Source: an uncultured Trueperaceae bacterium (GTDB lineage Bacteria > Deinococcota > Deinococci > Deinococcales > Trueperaceae). From it: DNA of 23,334 bases. The first letter of the stretch is position 1, and the number at the start of each line of letters is the position of its first letter. The stretch spans positions 1 to 23,334 of the forward strand of contig CALDPK010000143.1 in NCBI GenBank assembly GCA_937911855.1, read 5' to 3'. The notes under the pieces were generated by a model. The model saw only the letters and a list, made by a program, of their open reading frames with translations, was not told the origin of the DNA and searched no databases. Positions 7,525-16,617 of the stretch are shown one piece after another. A program made the position numbers and the translations under genes.

Positions 7525-8118
7525 ATGGATTATGTGACGGTCGCCGGCTTCACCGAGCATACGGAAGTGATAAAAGGCTCCAGGTTCATCGCCTGGGCAT
7601 CGCCGGTATCGACCGAGGACGAGGCTCAGGAACTCCTGGCAAGGGCGCGCGCCGACCACCCGGACGCAACGCATCACTGCTCGGCGTGGCGCCTGGGCGA
7701 GACGGTCCGCTTCTCCGACGACGGGGAGCCTGGCGGGACCGCAGGCCGGCCCATGCTCGAGGTGCTGTTGCGCCGCAACCTGCAGTTCGCAGCGGTGATC
7801 GTCATCCGCTACTACGGAGGTACGAAACTCGGAGCTGGCGGGCTGGTACGCGCCTACTCCGGCAGCGCAGCCAAGGCACTCGACGCAGCCGGCACCCGCG
7901 AAGTGCTTGAACAGGGAACACTCGCGCTCACGGTGCCTTTCGCCCTGGTCGATTCGGTAATAAGATTCGTAGCCGACCAGCCCGGCGTGAAGACGAAAAG
8001 CAGCGAGTATTCAGCCGAAGGCCTTGAAATTGAGCTGGAGATGCCGGTGGGTCAGGTGGCAGGGCTGAAAGAACAGCTCACGGACCACACCCGTGACGAA
8101 CTGACCTTCAGGGAATGA
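7525..8118 (+). CDS. YigZ/IMPACT-family protein (UPF0029)
   Basis: This protein has 197 residues from the chosen start. The family signature regions are present: an N-terminal block around SRFIAWASPVST, RFSDDGEPGGTAGRP, and RYYGGTKLGAGGLVRAYS. The C-terminal part (about 135-197) resembles the small DUF1949-type ferredoxin-like domain. Homologues include E. coli YigZ, B. subtilis YvyE and eukaryotic IMPACT. The bacterial role is uncertain, perhaps ribosome or RNA related. The frame is open back to a TTG at 7477, but the ATG at 7525 fits both the family N-terminus and the -10 spacing. It is divergent from cysS and followed after 49 nt by a lipoprotein gene with its own -10 box. Confidence 0.93.
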   Translation: MDYVTVAGFTEHTEVIKGSRFIAWASPVSTEDEAQELLARARADHPDATHHCSAWRLGETVRFSDDGEPGGTAGRPMLEVLLRRNLQFAAVIVIRYYGGTKLGAGGLVRAYSGSAAKALDAAGTREVLEQGTLALTVPFALVDSVIRFVADQPGVKTKSSEYSAEGLEIELEMPVGQVAGLKEQLTDHTRDELTFRE

Positions 8119-8155
8119 AGGCAGTTCATGGAGCACTTCTCACAGCTGCCGGCTG

Positions 8156-8161
8156 CATAAT
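8156..8161 (+). promoter_or_regulatory. -10 box for the small lipoprotein gene
   Basis: CATAAT matches TATAAT at five of six positions and is 6 nt before the ATG at 8168, implying a leaderless message. Confidence 0.5.
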
Positions 8162-8167
8162 CCCTGC

Positions 8168-8761
8168 ATGAAACGCATCGTTCTTGTAATCATGGGACTG
8201 CTCCTCCTTGCCGGCTGCGTGCCTGGAACGGCACGGGATGACCGGACGCCGGAGATTGCCACGATCATCGTCAACGCCCCGCGTGAAGATGCCGTACCCG
8301 GGCTTGCCGACGCGCTGGAAGATGAGATGCGCCTGCACCCGGACTGCTGCAGCTTCGACATCCACTGGTCACGGCCCGTGCGGGCCCAGGAACGCCAGCG
8401 GGACATGTACAGTCACCGCGCTTTCATATCGATCGGCAGCATCGCCCGCAGCCTGGGAACACGCTGGGGCATCATGGTCAGCGCCGACGGGTACGTCCGT
8501 GAGGTGATGGAGCTCGGCTCCAGCCTGCACGTGCACGTCACAACCGGTGTCAGGCTGCACGTCACGGATGATGAGGGCGAAGTGCTGGCCACGTTCTACA
8601 GCCGGACCGCGCAGGGAAGCCGGTTCCAGCCGGCAGCGCAGGAACTCGCAAGCGAGTACCGGGAACCACTGCTGCAGGAACTGGCAGAAAGCCTTCTGCC
8701 TGATGTAGCCGCTCCGGCAGTCAGTTTCCTGAACGGGCTGGCCGAAGCTCAGCGGAAGTAA
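8168..8761 (+). CDS. Predicted lipoprotein of unknown function
   Basis: This 197-residue protein has a clear lipoprotein signal: MKR, a hydrophobic core, and lipobox LLAGC with Cys17. The mature part alternates short beta-like and helical stretches and has two cysteines in tandem (HPDCCSFDIHW) that could form a disulfide or bind something. No family is recognised. The start is well supported by the signal peptide and the -10 box. Its last 13 nt overlap the 3' end of the convergent gene at 8749-10059. A role in the cell envelope is the most that can be inferred. Confidence 0.85.
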   Translation: MKRIVLVIMGLLLLAGCVPGTARDDRTPEIATIIVNAPREDAVPGLADALEDEMRLHPDCCSFDIHWSRPVRAQERQRDMYSHRAFISIGSIARSLGTRWGIMVSADGYVREVMELGSSLHVHVTTGVRLHVTDDEGEVLATFYSRTAQGSRFQPAAQELASEYREPLLQELAESLLPDVAAPAVSFLNGLAEAQRK

Positions 8762-10059
8762 TTGCGGATTATGTCCTGATACTCAAGCGGCACGTTGCCA
8801 CCGGTGAGCGAGCGTTCCACTGCTTCGCCGAGGCGGCCCGGTGAGGCGCCGGGTGGCAGTTCGACGTCACTGAAACCGGGCAGCCGCACATCGCCACCGA
8901 TGTTGACCTCGTTGCCCAGCAGCTGGCCTTCCAGGAACTCTTCTTCGCCTTCGGCTCCTGAGCGTTCCTGCTCGAGCGCCACACCTTCCACGCCCGGACC
9001 GCCGCCTGCGCTGTCCCCGTCTTCCTCACCCTCGGTCAAACCCGGCGTGCCGTCTTCCTGATTCTGATCATCCGTCGGCACGGGAGCATCTCCGGGTTGC
9101 TCGCCGTCACCTGCCGGCTCGGCCGGTTCGCCCGGCTGCTCGGGACCGGGCTCGTCGAGCTCGTCCTGCTGTTCTCCTTCACCGTCCTCGGCCGCAGCGT
9201 CCGCGCCCGTCTGGCCTTCGGACTGCGATTCGGCTGGGTCTTCGGTGTCCTGGTCGAACGGCGCAGTGGAATCCGAGTCTTCCTGTTCGTCTTCACTGCG
9301 TTCGCTTTCCTCGGCGTCAGCGGGTACAGGCGTGCCTGGAATCTCCGGAGCCGGCTCGGGTTCACGGGGCCGTTCGCGCAGGTTGTCGAGGAAGCGGTCA
9401 AGGACGTCTCCTTCCCGCTCGGTGCCGGGCGTTTCGGCGGACGCTGCGCTGGAAGGTTCCTGGCGGCCGTCGCCTGCCTGTTCGACGTTGGGAGCAACGA
9501 GCTCCTCGGCTTCCGGTTCTGCTTCAGCTTCTTCCGCAGCTGCTTCGTCATCAATGGGTTCCTCAGCAGGGGCTTCGGGTGCGGCCGCGAGCTGCTCCGG
9601 CGGTGGTGGGGGAGGCGGGCTGGCGGTCCACGGCGCGGACAGCTGCAGCGCGGGCAGCAGGATGATCGCGATGGCCAGGATCAGGGCAGCCAGCCACCAT
9701 TCATTGAACTTCGGCTGGTCCATGCCGGCGATGCTTGCCCGGGCGCGGGCCCTGACACTGTTGCGGAATCCGAAGTCATCGCGGGGTTGACGCTCGAGGG
9801 CGAGGGCGGTCTCGTACGCCATCCCAGTCTGCTGCGTTAAAAAGCCGAAAGCCCAACTACGGCTTCCATGCACAGGCCACACCACACCAACAACACCGGC
9901 GAGCAGGCTCAGACCGAGGTGCGCTGCGAAGCCGAAGCCCGCGACCCAGCACGCGACCGCGGCCACGAGCATCAGGACCGAACCGCGCGTAAGACGGATA
10001 TGCCGGTTGCGCTGCCGCTCCAGCCTCAGGTGCAGGTTGAAATCGCCGCTCAGCTTCAT
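8749..10059 (-). CDS. Membrane protein with long acidic disordered region
   Basis: This 436-residue protein has a basic N-terminus (1-27), a hydrophobic hairpin at about 29-62, a loop, and a further membrane segment at 121-141. A run of seven prolines follows (148-154). Residues about 160-395 are extremely rich in Glu, Asp, Pro, Ala, Gly and Gln, with almost no hydrophobics, and are surely disordered. A short ordered tail closes the protein and ends LEYQDIIRNYFR. C-termini of this kind are, from memory, seen in proteins near MoxR/DUF58/vWA gene sets, but neither is in the window. It overlaps the upstream gene by ATGA, so it is the last gene of a three-gene operon. Function unknown. Confidence 0.88.
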   Translation of the reverse strand: MKLSGDFNLHLRLERQRNRHIRLTRGSVLMLVAAVACWVAGFGFAAHLGLSLLAGVVGVVWPVHGSRSWAFGFLTQQTGMAYETALALERQPRDDFGFRNSVRARARASIAGMDQPKFNEWWLAALILAIAIILLPALQLSAPWTASPPPPPPPEQLAAAPEAPAEEPIDDEAAAEEAEAEPEAEELVAPNVEQAGDGRQEPSSAASAETPGTEREGDVLDRFLDNLRERPREPEPAPEIPGTPVPADAEESERSEDEQEDSDSTAPFDQDTEDPAESQSEGQTGADAAAEDGEGEQQDELDEPGPEQPGEPAEPAGDGEQPGDAPVPTDDQNQEDGTPGLTEGEEDGDSAGGGPGVEGVALEQERSGAEGEEEFLEGQLLGNEVNIGGDVRLPGFSDVELPPGASPGRLGEAVERSLTGGNVPLEYQDIIRNYFR

Positions 10060-10655
10060 GAGGCCTCTGACTTTCTTCCAATCAGCATAACCACGAGACC
10101 GGCCACGGCCAGTAACGACCAGCTCACCACCCTCGGCCAGTCGTCAGCCGTGATGATCGCCAGCGGACTCAGCAACGTTACGGCGAACAGCTCGTCAACC
10201 GCTGCGAACAGCAGCAGGACCACAACGGAGACTGGCAGCGCCAGCCACGGCGCGCGTGGCACAAGCCGCGCGCCTGCCAGCGCAACGCCGTAAAGCCCCA
10301 GCGGGAACACCAGATCGAAGGTGACAGACAATGGGAGCGACGCGGCAGGATAGCTGGCAGCGAACGTCACGAGTTCGAAAGGAACAGTCACGACCTGCAC
10401 GCACAGCAGAGCCAGCCAGCCGGCGAACTGTTCCACCCGCGATCCTGGGCCCGCCCGCAGCGCCAGGTACAGAGCCAACAACCCGAGAGTGACCCGGCGT
10501 ACTGCACTGACGTTGAACCACGAGTCATTGACTGCGAGCGGATTGCCGGTCCACGAGAACACGAGGGTCAGCGACAGGGCCAGAAGGATGAGTGACAGAG
10601 CCTGGGTGAGGTCCTCGCTGCGCAGGCGCCTATCGAGCGCGGCGTAAACGTTCAC
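10056..10655 (-). CDS. Polytopic membrane protein, middle gene of operon
   Basis: This 199-residue protein has about six hydrophobic segments (roughly 17-35, 55-67, 76-100, 108-130, 136-158 and 176-192). Few charged residues lie in the membrane, and the C-terminus is basic (GRKSEAS). No family is recognised. The start is GTG at 10655. The gene overlaps the stop of the upstream gene by GTGA and the next start by ATGA, so all three genes are probably translated in a coupled way. It is likely the membrane core of a complex with its two neighbours. Confidence 0.88.
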   Translation of the reverse strand: MNVYAALDRRLRSEDLTQALSLILLALSLTLVFSWTGNPLAVNDSWFNVSAVRRVTLGLLALYLALRAGPGSRVEQFAGWLALLCVQVVTVPFELVTFAASYPAASLPLSVTFDLVFPLGLYGVALAGARLVPRAPWLALPVSVVVLLLFAAVDELFAVTLLSPLAIITADDWPRVVSWSLLAVAGLVVMLIGRKSEAS

Positions 10656-11896
10656 AGTGGTGTCTCCGGCAGGAAGACCTCGATGAGGCCGTCACTGACG
10701 CTGGCGCCGCTGCCTTCAGGGAAGAACACGAGGATGTCGTCAGTGTCGCCACCGTCAGCAGGGGCGTTGCCGCTTGCCGCCAGCACTGGTCTGCTGAACA
10801 GCTGCACCGGCCGCCAGCGCGGAGCCAGCACACTGGTGGAACCGTCACTGAATACGTAGGGTGTGGCCACAAGCGGCCGGTAACTGCCATCAAGGTCAAG
10901 CTCACCGCCACTGCGGTCCAGGACCTGCAGGGTGGAGTAACTGCGGCTGAGCCCGCCGGCGCTGACCCTCAGTTGCAGTGTGCCTGCGACCTGCGCCGGT
11001 TGCGGCATGAGGGTGGGCCAGGCCAGCACTGCCACCAGCAGACCGATGGCTGTTCCGGCAACCGCACCGGGCAGGCCGGCACTCCGGAAAAGAAGCACCG
11101 CGCCCACGCAGTAAACAAGGATGAGCGGCACCAGGAACACCAGCCGGACCGGTGGCGTGAGGTCCAGGTCGTTGCGGGAGGCAAGGTACTGCTCGAGCGC
11201 GGCTGTGTCCGGCAGGGACTGTAACGTTGAGACGTCGTCACCCAGCATGATCTGGCCTGCACCGAGCCGGGTAACAGGTCCGTCAGCCAGCAGCAGGACG
11301 TCAGCGAAGCTTGCTGGCAGGGACTCCAGGATCACCACATTGGCGCCGGCCACGGCCGCTGCAGCTACCGCCTGGGTTGATGGTGGCGCGGTAGTGCCAT
11401 CGATAATGAGCATGGAAACGCCGTCCCAGGCAGCGAGCCGTTCGGGCAGGCGCGCCGATGGTTGGGCTACCAGCCTGGTGTCAGCGGGTACTAGACCGGC
11501 ATGCCGGGCGGCCGCTGTCGACAGGACGACTGCCAGCGGCCGGGAATCCAGGTCGCGCGGGTGGAACGAGCCGGACGCTATCACGCGCTGCGGGGTGCTG
11601 GCGGTCCAGGTGAAGCTCTGCCACGCCGGAACGAACAGGTCGTCTTCAAGCACGGTCAGGCCGGGTCCGCCGGCCAGCTCGAAGGTGTGCACTGCAGGCA
11701 GTGAGCCGCTGCGCAGGTCGCCCTGATCGATCCTGAACGTCAGTGTGACGCGCGAGAAGTCACGGAAACTGAATTCGAACGGATTCCAGCGGCCGGCGAC
11801 CACGTCGCCGTCAAAACCCATGCTCAGGGTCGCGTCCTGGGACCGGCCGGTGCCAGCCAGGAGGAGCAGAAGGATGAGCAGCCAGACGCGGTACAC
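10652..11896 (-). CDS. Exported, membrane-anchored protein, first gene of operon
   Basis: This 414-residue protein has a signal peptide (about 1-19). A beta-rich extracytoplasmic region covers about 20-120. An alpha/beta segment (about 120-245) contains SMLIIDGTTAPP and ANVVILESLPAS, like the Rossmann-type domains in membrane proteins linked to DUF58 and vWA genes. Two membrane helices follow (251-270 and 275-296), then a second beta-rich domain to the end. The overall plan of beta domain, nucleotide-fold-like domain and helices is seen, but no catalytic residues can be named. The start is GTG with TACAAT exactly 6 nt upstream. It lies 22 nt after the glycosidase gene. Confidence 0.88.
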   Translation of the reverse strand: MYRVWLLILLLLLAGTGRSQDATLSMGFDGDVVAGRWNPFEFSFRDFSRVTLTFRIDQGDLRSGSLPAVHTFELAGGPGLTVLEDDLFVPAWQSFTWTASTPQRVIASGSFHPRDLDSRPLAVVLSTAAARHAGLVPADTRLVAQPSARLPERLAAWDGVSMLIIDGTTAPPSTQAVAAAAVAGANVVILESLPASFADVLLLADGPVTRLGAGQIMLGDDVSTLQSLPDTAALEQYLASRNDLDLTPPVRLVFLVPLILVYCVGAVLLFRSAGLPGAVAGTAIGLLVAVLAWPTLMPQPAQVAGTLQLRVSAGGLSRSYSTLQVLDRSGGELDLDGSYRPLVATPYVFSDGSTSVLAPRWRPVQLFSRPVLAASGNAPADGGDTDDILVFFPEGSGASVSDGLIEVFLPETPL

Positions 11897-11902
11897 CTGC
11901 CG

Positions 11903-11908
11903 ATTGTA
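11903..11908 (-). promoter_or_regulatory. -10 box of the three-gene membrane operon
   Basis: TACAAT on the minus strand is 6 nt before the GTG start at 11896. A 6-bp hairpin (GCCCGG 11911-11916 with CCGGGC 11924-11929) spans the upstream stop codon just ahead of it and could end the previous transcript weakly. Confidence 0.5.
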
Positions 11909-11918
11909 CCGCCCGGCT

Positions 11919-13613
11919 TCAGCCCGGGCCGAGCACTATCGCACTGACGATGCGGCGCTGCACGTTCCGGTTCAGCAGTTCGCCCCCTGCATACAGCGCC
12001 GCGCTGCCGCCGCTGTCCAGGCGCATCGCCTGGCCTGCACCGAGCGACAGGAACAGTGGGACCAGATCCTGGGCGCGCATCGTGTCAGCCACGACCAGCA
12101 GGGTGGTTCCGTCAGGCGTGATGCCGATGGCGGATTGCGAGGTGTAATCGTCCAGGATGCGCTGGCCCCGCTGGAACGTTTCCAGCTCCGGCTGGAAAGC
12201 GGGCCTGCCGTCGTTCACCAGCAGTGGTCCGCCTTCGACGGCGTAGCGGGCCTGGTCGAAGAACGACGGATTGAAGCGGATGTCGTACGTCACGCGCCCA
12301 CCTTCGTTGATCAGCGCCAGTTCGCGCAGCTCGGGGTTGTAGGCGATGGCCGAGCCGTTCTCAGGCACCGTGACGGGTCCGACGACGTTGGCCGTGACCA
12401 GTCCGTTCTCGATGACCAGCACGCCGCGGCTGGCGTCGCCGGCGCGCTGGCCGCCGGTTTCGAACACCTCTATGCCCGTGTGGCCGGCTGGTGCGCGGAC
12501 TTCGTTCAGACCGGAGCGCACCACGACCTCGGCGGACGTGCGGGCGATGTAAGCCTGGTGGCCGTTGAAGCCGATGCTGGCGCGGCCCAGGCTGGGCAGG
12601 CTGTCGAGTTCACCTGCGACCCGGAGGAGACCGATGTGATCGTGGGTCGTGGTGTTGAAGTAACCGGCGTTGATGGCGACGATGCTGCCGCGGGCCAGTT
12701 CGGTGAGCGTGGCAGGCTCGCGGCTGCTGCCGACGACTCGCCACTGGCCGGCGCCCGGAGCGACCTTGAGGACGTGCACCTGCGAGGTGCTGCTGCCGTT
12801 CGGATAGCGGAACTGGTGGTAAGTCACTCCGTTAGCGATCTGCCGGACGGTCTCGCCGGTGATCGGGACGGGGTCAGCAAGTACCGTCGGGGTGACCGGC
12901 GGCGTGAAGGCGCCTGTGGTGGGGACCAGGTCGATGACCAGGCGTACCGGATCGGGAATCGCGAACACGTTGTAGCTGTAAGCCGGGCCGGAAGGCGTGA
13001 TGCTGACCGTATCGCCCAGGAAGCGAACGGTTACGCCGCGCTCACTGAACGTCGACTGGGCCGGAGGCTGGATGCCTGGTGCCAGCCTCAGTTCGACGGG
13101 CTGGCCGCCGGCGCGGCTGCCGCTGGTGGTGAGTGGCGCCAGTCTCGCGACGGAGTTCAGCTGGGGCAGGTCGAAGACCACGCGCACTTCACCACTGCCG
13201 CCGAAGCGCACGTCACTGATGCGGGCGACACCCGGATCGGCCGGCTCAACCTGCGGCCTGGCAGGCGCCTGGAAAGCGGGAGTCGTCGGCGGCTGCGCAG
13301 GGGCGGGCTCGAACGCGGACGGCCGGGGCGCTGCCTCAGGGGGCGCGGTCGCTGCACCGGTCACGAGGTCGAGGAGTTCGCGGCTGACGCTGACGCCCTG
13401 TCCGACTATGAACGGGTCAGGGATCGCGGCTCCGCTGGTCCAGCCGAGGCCGAAGATGTACATGTCCGAGTAATGTTCGCTGTGGATTTCAAGCGCGCCT
13501 GGGTGCACGGTGTACGTGCCTTCCGGCAAGCGGTGTTGTGCACTGGCGGTAGCTGCGAAAAGGAAGAGGAACAGCAGTAGCAGCATGCGGGGGTTGGCTG
13601 AGAAATACTTCAC
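11919..13613 (-). CDS. Secreted phosphodiester glycosidase (NAGPA domain) with AMIN-like domain
   Basis: This 564-residue exported protein has a signal peptide ending ASA|Q at about 25. A LysM-like or small beta region (29-80) contains GQGVSVSRELLDLV. A Pro/Ala linker (86-125) follows, then an AMIN-like beta domain (about 128-232) with ISDVRFGGSGEVRVVFDL. Such domains localise proteins to peptidoglycan or polysaccharide. The C-terminal NAGPA domain (about 262-564) shows IVAINAGYFN (311-320), GGPLLVNDGR (461-470), SAIGITPDGTTLLVVAD (494-510) and RLDSGGSAALYAGG (531-544). NAGPA enzymes cleave sugar phosphodiesters; in bacteria the substrate is often a wall or capsule polymer. The GTG start at 13613 has TAACGC 9 nt upstream, and ATG at residue 10 is an alternative. 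Confidence 0.92.
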   Translation of the reverse strand: MKYFSANPRMLLLLFLFLFAATASAQHRLPEGTYTVHPGALEIHSEHYSDMYIFGLGWTSGAAIPDPFIVGQGVSVSRELLDLVTGAATAPPEAAPRPSAFEPAPAQPPTTPAFQAPARPQVEPADPGVARISDVRFGGSGEVRVVFDLPQLNSVARLAPLTTSGSRAGGQPVELRLAPGIQPPAQSTFSERGVTVRFLGDTVSITPSGPAYSYNVFAIPDPVRLVIDLVPTTGAFTPPVTPTVLADPVPITGETVRQIANGVTYHQFRYPNGSSTSQVHVLKVAPGAGQWRVVGSSREPATLTELARGSIVAINAGYFNTTTHDHIGLLRVAGELDSLPSLGRASIGFNGHQAYIARTSAEVVVRSGLNEVRAPAGHTGIEVFETGGQRAGDASRGVLVIENGLVTANVVGPVTVPENGSAIAYNPELRELALINEGGRVTYDIRFNPSFFDQARYAVEGGPLLVNDGRPAFQPELETFQRGQRILDDYTSQSAIGITPDGTTLLVVADTMRAQDLVPLFLSLGAGQAMRLDSGGSAALYAGGELLNRNVQRRIVSAIVLGPG

Positions 13614-13656
13614 TACTGTCCAGCGTTACCCGCCCGCGTTTTAGCTTGATGAGACT

Positions 13657-14445
13657 TCAGCGGACGCCTTCGTGGAACAGCGTCAGGAACGGCTCTGCGT
13701 CGATGGCGCCGCCCAGCACCTGGCTGAGGGCCAGGGCGATGAAGTGCGCGTCGTAATCCACACGGTTGAAACTGAGTGCGCCTACGCTGAGCGCCTGACT
13801 TCGCATGGCACTCACGCCAGTCGATGCCAGGTCGACGAGCGTCAGGTGCGGACCCAGCACGTGACCGGGGACGTTCATGCGGGGGTCCAGGCGCACGATC
13901 AGGTCACTGTCCTGCAGATGCCGTTCCGCCAGTGGATCGCTGAACATGCGCGTCATGACCCGCGTGGAAGCAGCGAGCACCGGAACGGACTGTTCGGCTT
14001 CAGGCCGGTTGCTGGCCAGTACCGCAAGTTCCGCAACTCCCAGGCTGGACAGTTCACGGGCGATCGCCTTGACCTGTGGCCCGGCGCCCAGGATGGTAGC
14101 GCGCGCGTCACGGGCGTCCCACTGGGCGGACTTCAGCATCATGCCAACGGCGCGGCCGAAGTTGTACTCACCGATAAGGCCGGCGGGCGTTACGGTGATG
14201 GTGTCTGCAGCGCCTGAATCCTGGACTTCCATGCTGCTGCGCTGCAGCAGTGCGGGCACCTCGAGCTGCTGTTCCGGATCGACCACGAGCGCACCTGCGA
14301 ACTCGACGGCAGCCAGTGCCTTGAGCATCTGGGCTGCGGAATTCTCGCGAATGGGATGCAGGTGGAAGCGGCCCAGCGGGTCGCGGAAACGCCACAGGTT
14401 CCGTTGCAGTTGCGCGTCGCTGGTAAGGGTGGCCACGAGATGCAT
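13657..14445 (-). CDS. Shikimate-dehydrogenase-like protein lacking catalytic residues
   Basis: This 262-residue protein resembles AroE in layout: an N-terminal alpha/beta domain, a linker, then a Rossmann domain with ATILGAGPQVKAIAREL (117-133). The stretch DSGAADTITVTPAGLIGEYN (76-95) corresponds to the family's GAVNT...G.NTDG block. The catalytic Lys (usual TIPHK) is missing, where VVDPEQQ is found. The Asn of AVNT is Asp81 and the NTD Asp is absent. Shikimate oxidation is therefore unlikely. The Rossmann glycines suggest a nucleotide is still bound. The open frame runs upstream to 14679, but that extension is Arg/Cys-rich nonsense, and TATACT sits 7 nt before the ATG at 14445. Divergent from thrS. 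Confidence 0.78.
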   Translation of the reverse strand: MHLVATLTSDAQLQRNLWRFRDPLGRFHLHPIRENSAAQMLKALAAVEFAGALVVDPEQQLEVPALLQRSSMEVQDSGAADTITVTPAGLIGEYNFGRAVGMMLKSAQWDARDARATILGAGPQVKAIARELSSLGVAELAVLASNRPEAEQSVPVLAASTRVMTRMFSDPLAERHLQDSDLIVRLDPRMNVPGHVLGPHLTLVDLASTGVSAMRSQALSVGALSFNRVDYDAHFIALALSQVLGGAIDAEPFLTLFHEGVR

Positions 14446-14452
14446 GCAGGGC

Positions 14453-14458
14453 AGTATA
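14453..14458 (-). promoter_or_regulatory. -10 box for the shikimate-dehydrogenase-like gene
   Basis: TATACT on the minus strand, 7 nt before the ATG at 14445. This is among the best leaderless -10 boxes of the window and decides the start. Confidence 0.55.
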
Positions 14459-14512
14459 ACCAGCGTGCAGCGGATCCGGCAGAAGCGGACGCACGCGGCG
14501 CGGCCGGCATGT

Positions 14513-14518
14513 AACAAT
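14513..14518 (+). promoter_or_regulatory. Possible -10 box of thrS
   Basis: AACAAT, within TAACAATT, would give a leader of about 42 nt that includes the hairpin at 14527-14546. No good -35 is seen. Confidence 0.35.
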
Positions 14519-14526
14519 TGCCTGCA

Positions 14527-14546
14527 TGCCGCCACTCGTTGCGGCA
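14527..14546 (+). promoter_or_regulatory. thrS leader hairpin, possible autoregulatory operator
   Basis: A 6-bp stem (TGCCGC 14527-14532 with GCGGCA 14541-14546) closes the loop CACTCGTT. The loop holds T-CGT (14536-14539), which as RNA is a U followed by CGU, the anticodon of one tRNA-Thr. In E. coli, ThrRS represses its own message by binding a leader stem-loop that mimics the tRNA-Thr anticodon arm. The resemblance is suggestive only. The hairpin sits 20 nt before the start codon. Confidence 0.35.
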
Positions 14547-14566
14547 GGGAAAGGCTGGATAAGACA

Positions 14567-16540
<1,974 letters not shown>

Positions 16541-16560
16541 GATCAGCCCAGTGAAATGGA

Positions 16561-16596
16561 AGTGGCCGGATCCCGCATCTGCGGAGTCCGGCCACT
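16561..16596. terminator. Hairpin between convergent thrS and cyclophilin genes
   Basis: AGTGGCCGGA (16561-16570) pairs with TCCGGCCACT (16587-16596). A second small stem, CCGC/GCGG (16573-16576 with 16581-16584), sits inside. The hairpin is centred in the 77-nt gap and can serve both strands. T runs are short on both sides, so it is a likely but not ideal bidirectional terminator. Confidence 0.65.
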
Positions 16597-16617
16597 GAAG
16601 TTTCGGTAAGTCGCCTG

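Noticed and set aside
9097..9840. Plus-strand frames rich in Phe/Leu or Ser opposite the acidic membrane protein
   Set aside because: They are the complement of Glu/Asp/Pro-rich codons; they lack signals and the minus frame continues into a conserved-looking tail.
11745..13580. 611-codon plus-strand frame opposite the glycosidase and membrane operon
   Set aside because: It crosses two real genes on the minus strand, is Arg/Ala/Gly/Asp-rich and matches no family.
13877..14566. 230-codon upstream extension of thrS
   Set aside because: It runs antisense to the AroE-like gene, and the TGS domain begins exactly at ATG 14567.
14446..14566. T-box riboswitch ahead of thrS
   Set aside because: The gap of 121 nt is too short and lacks the conserved T-box sequence and a terminator.
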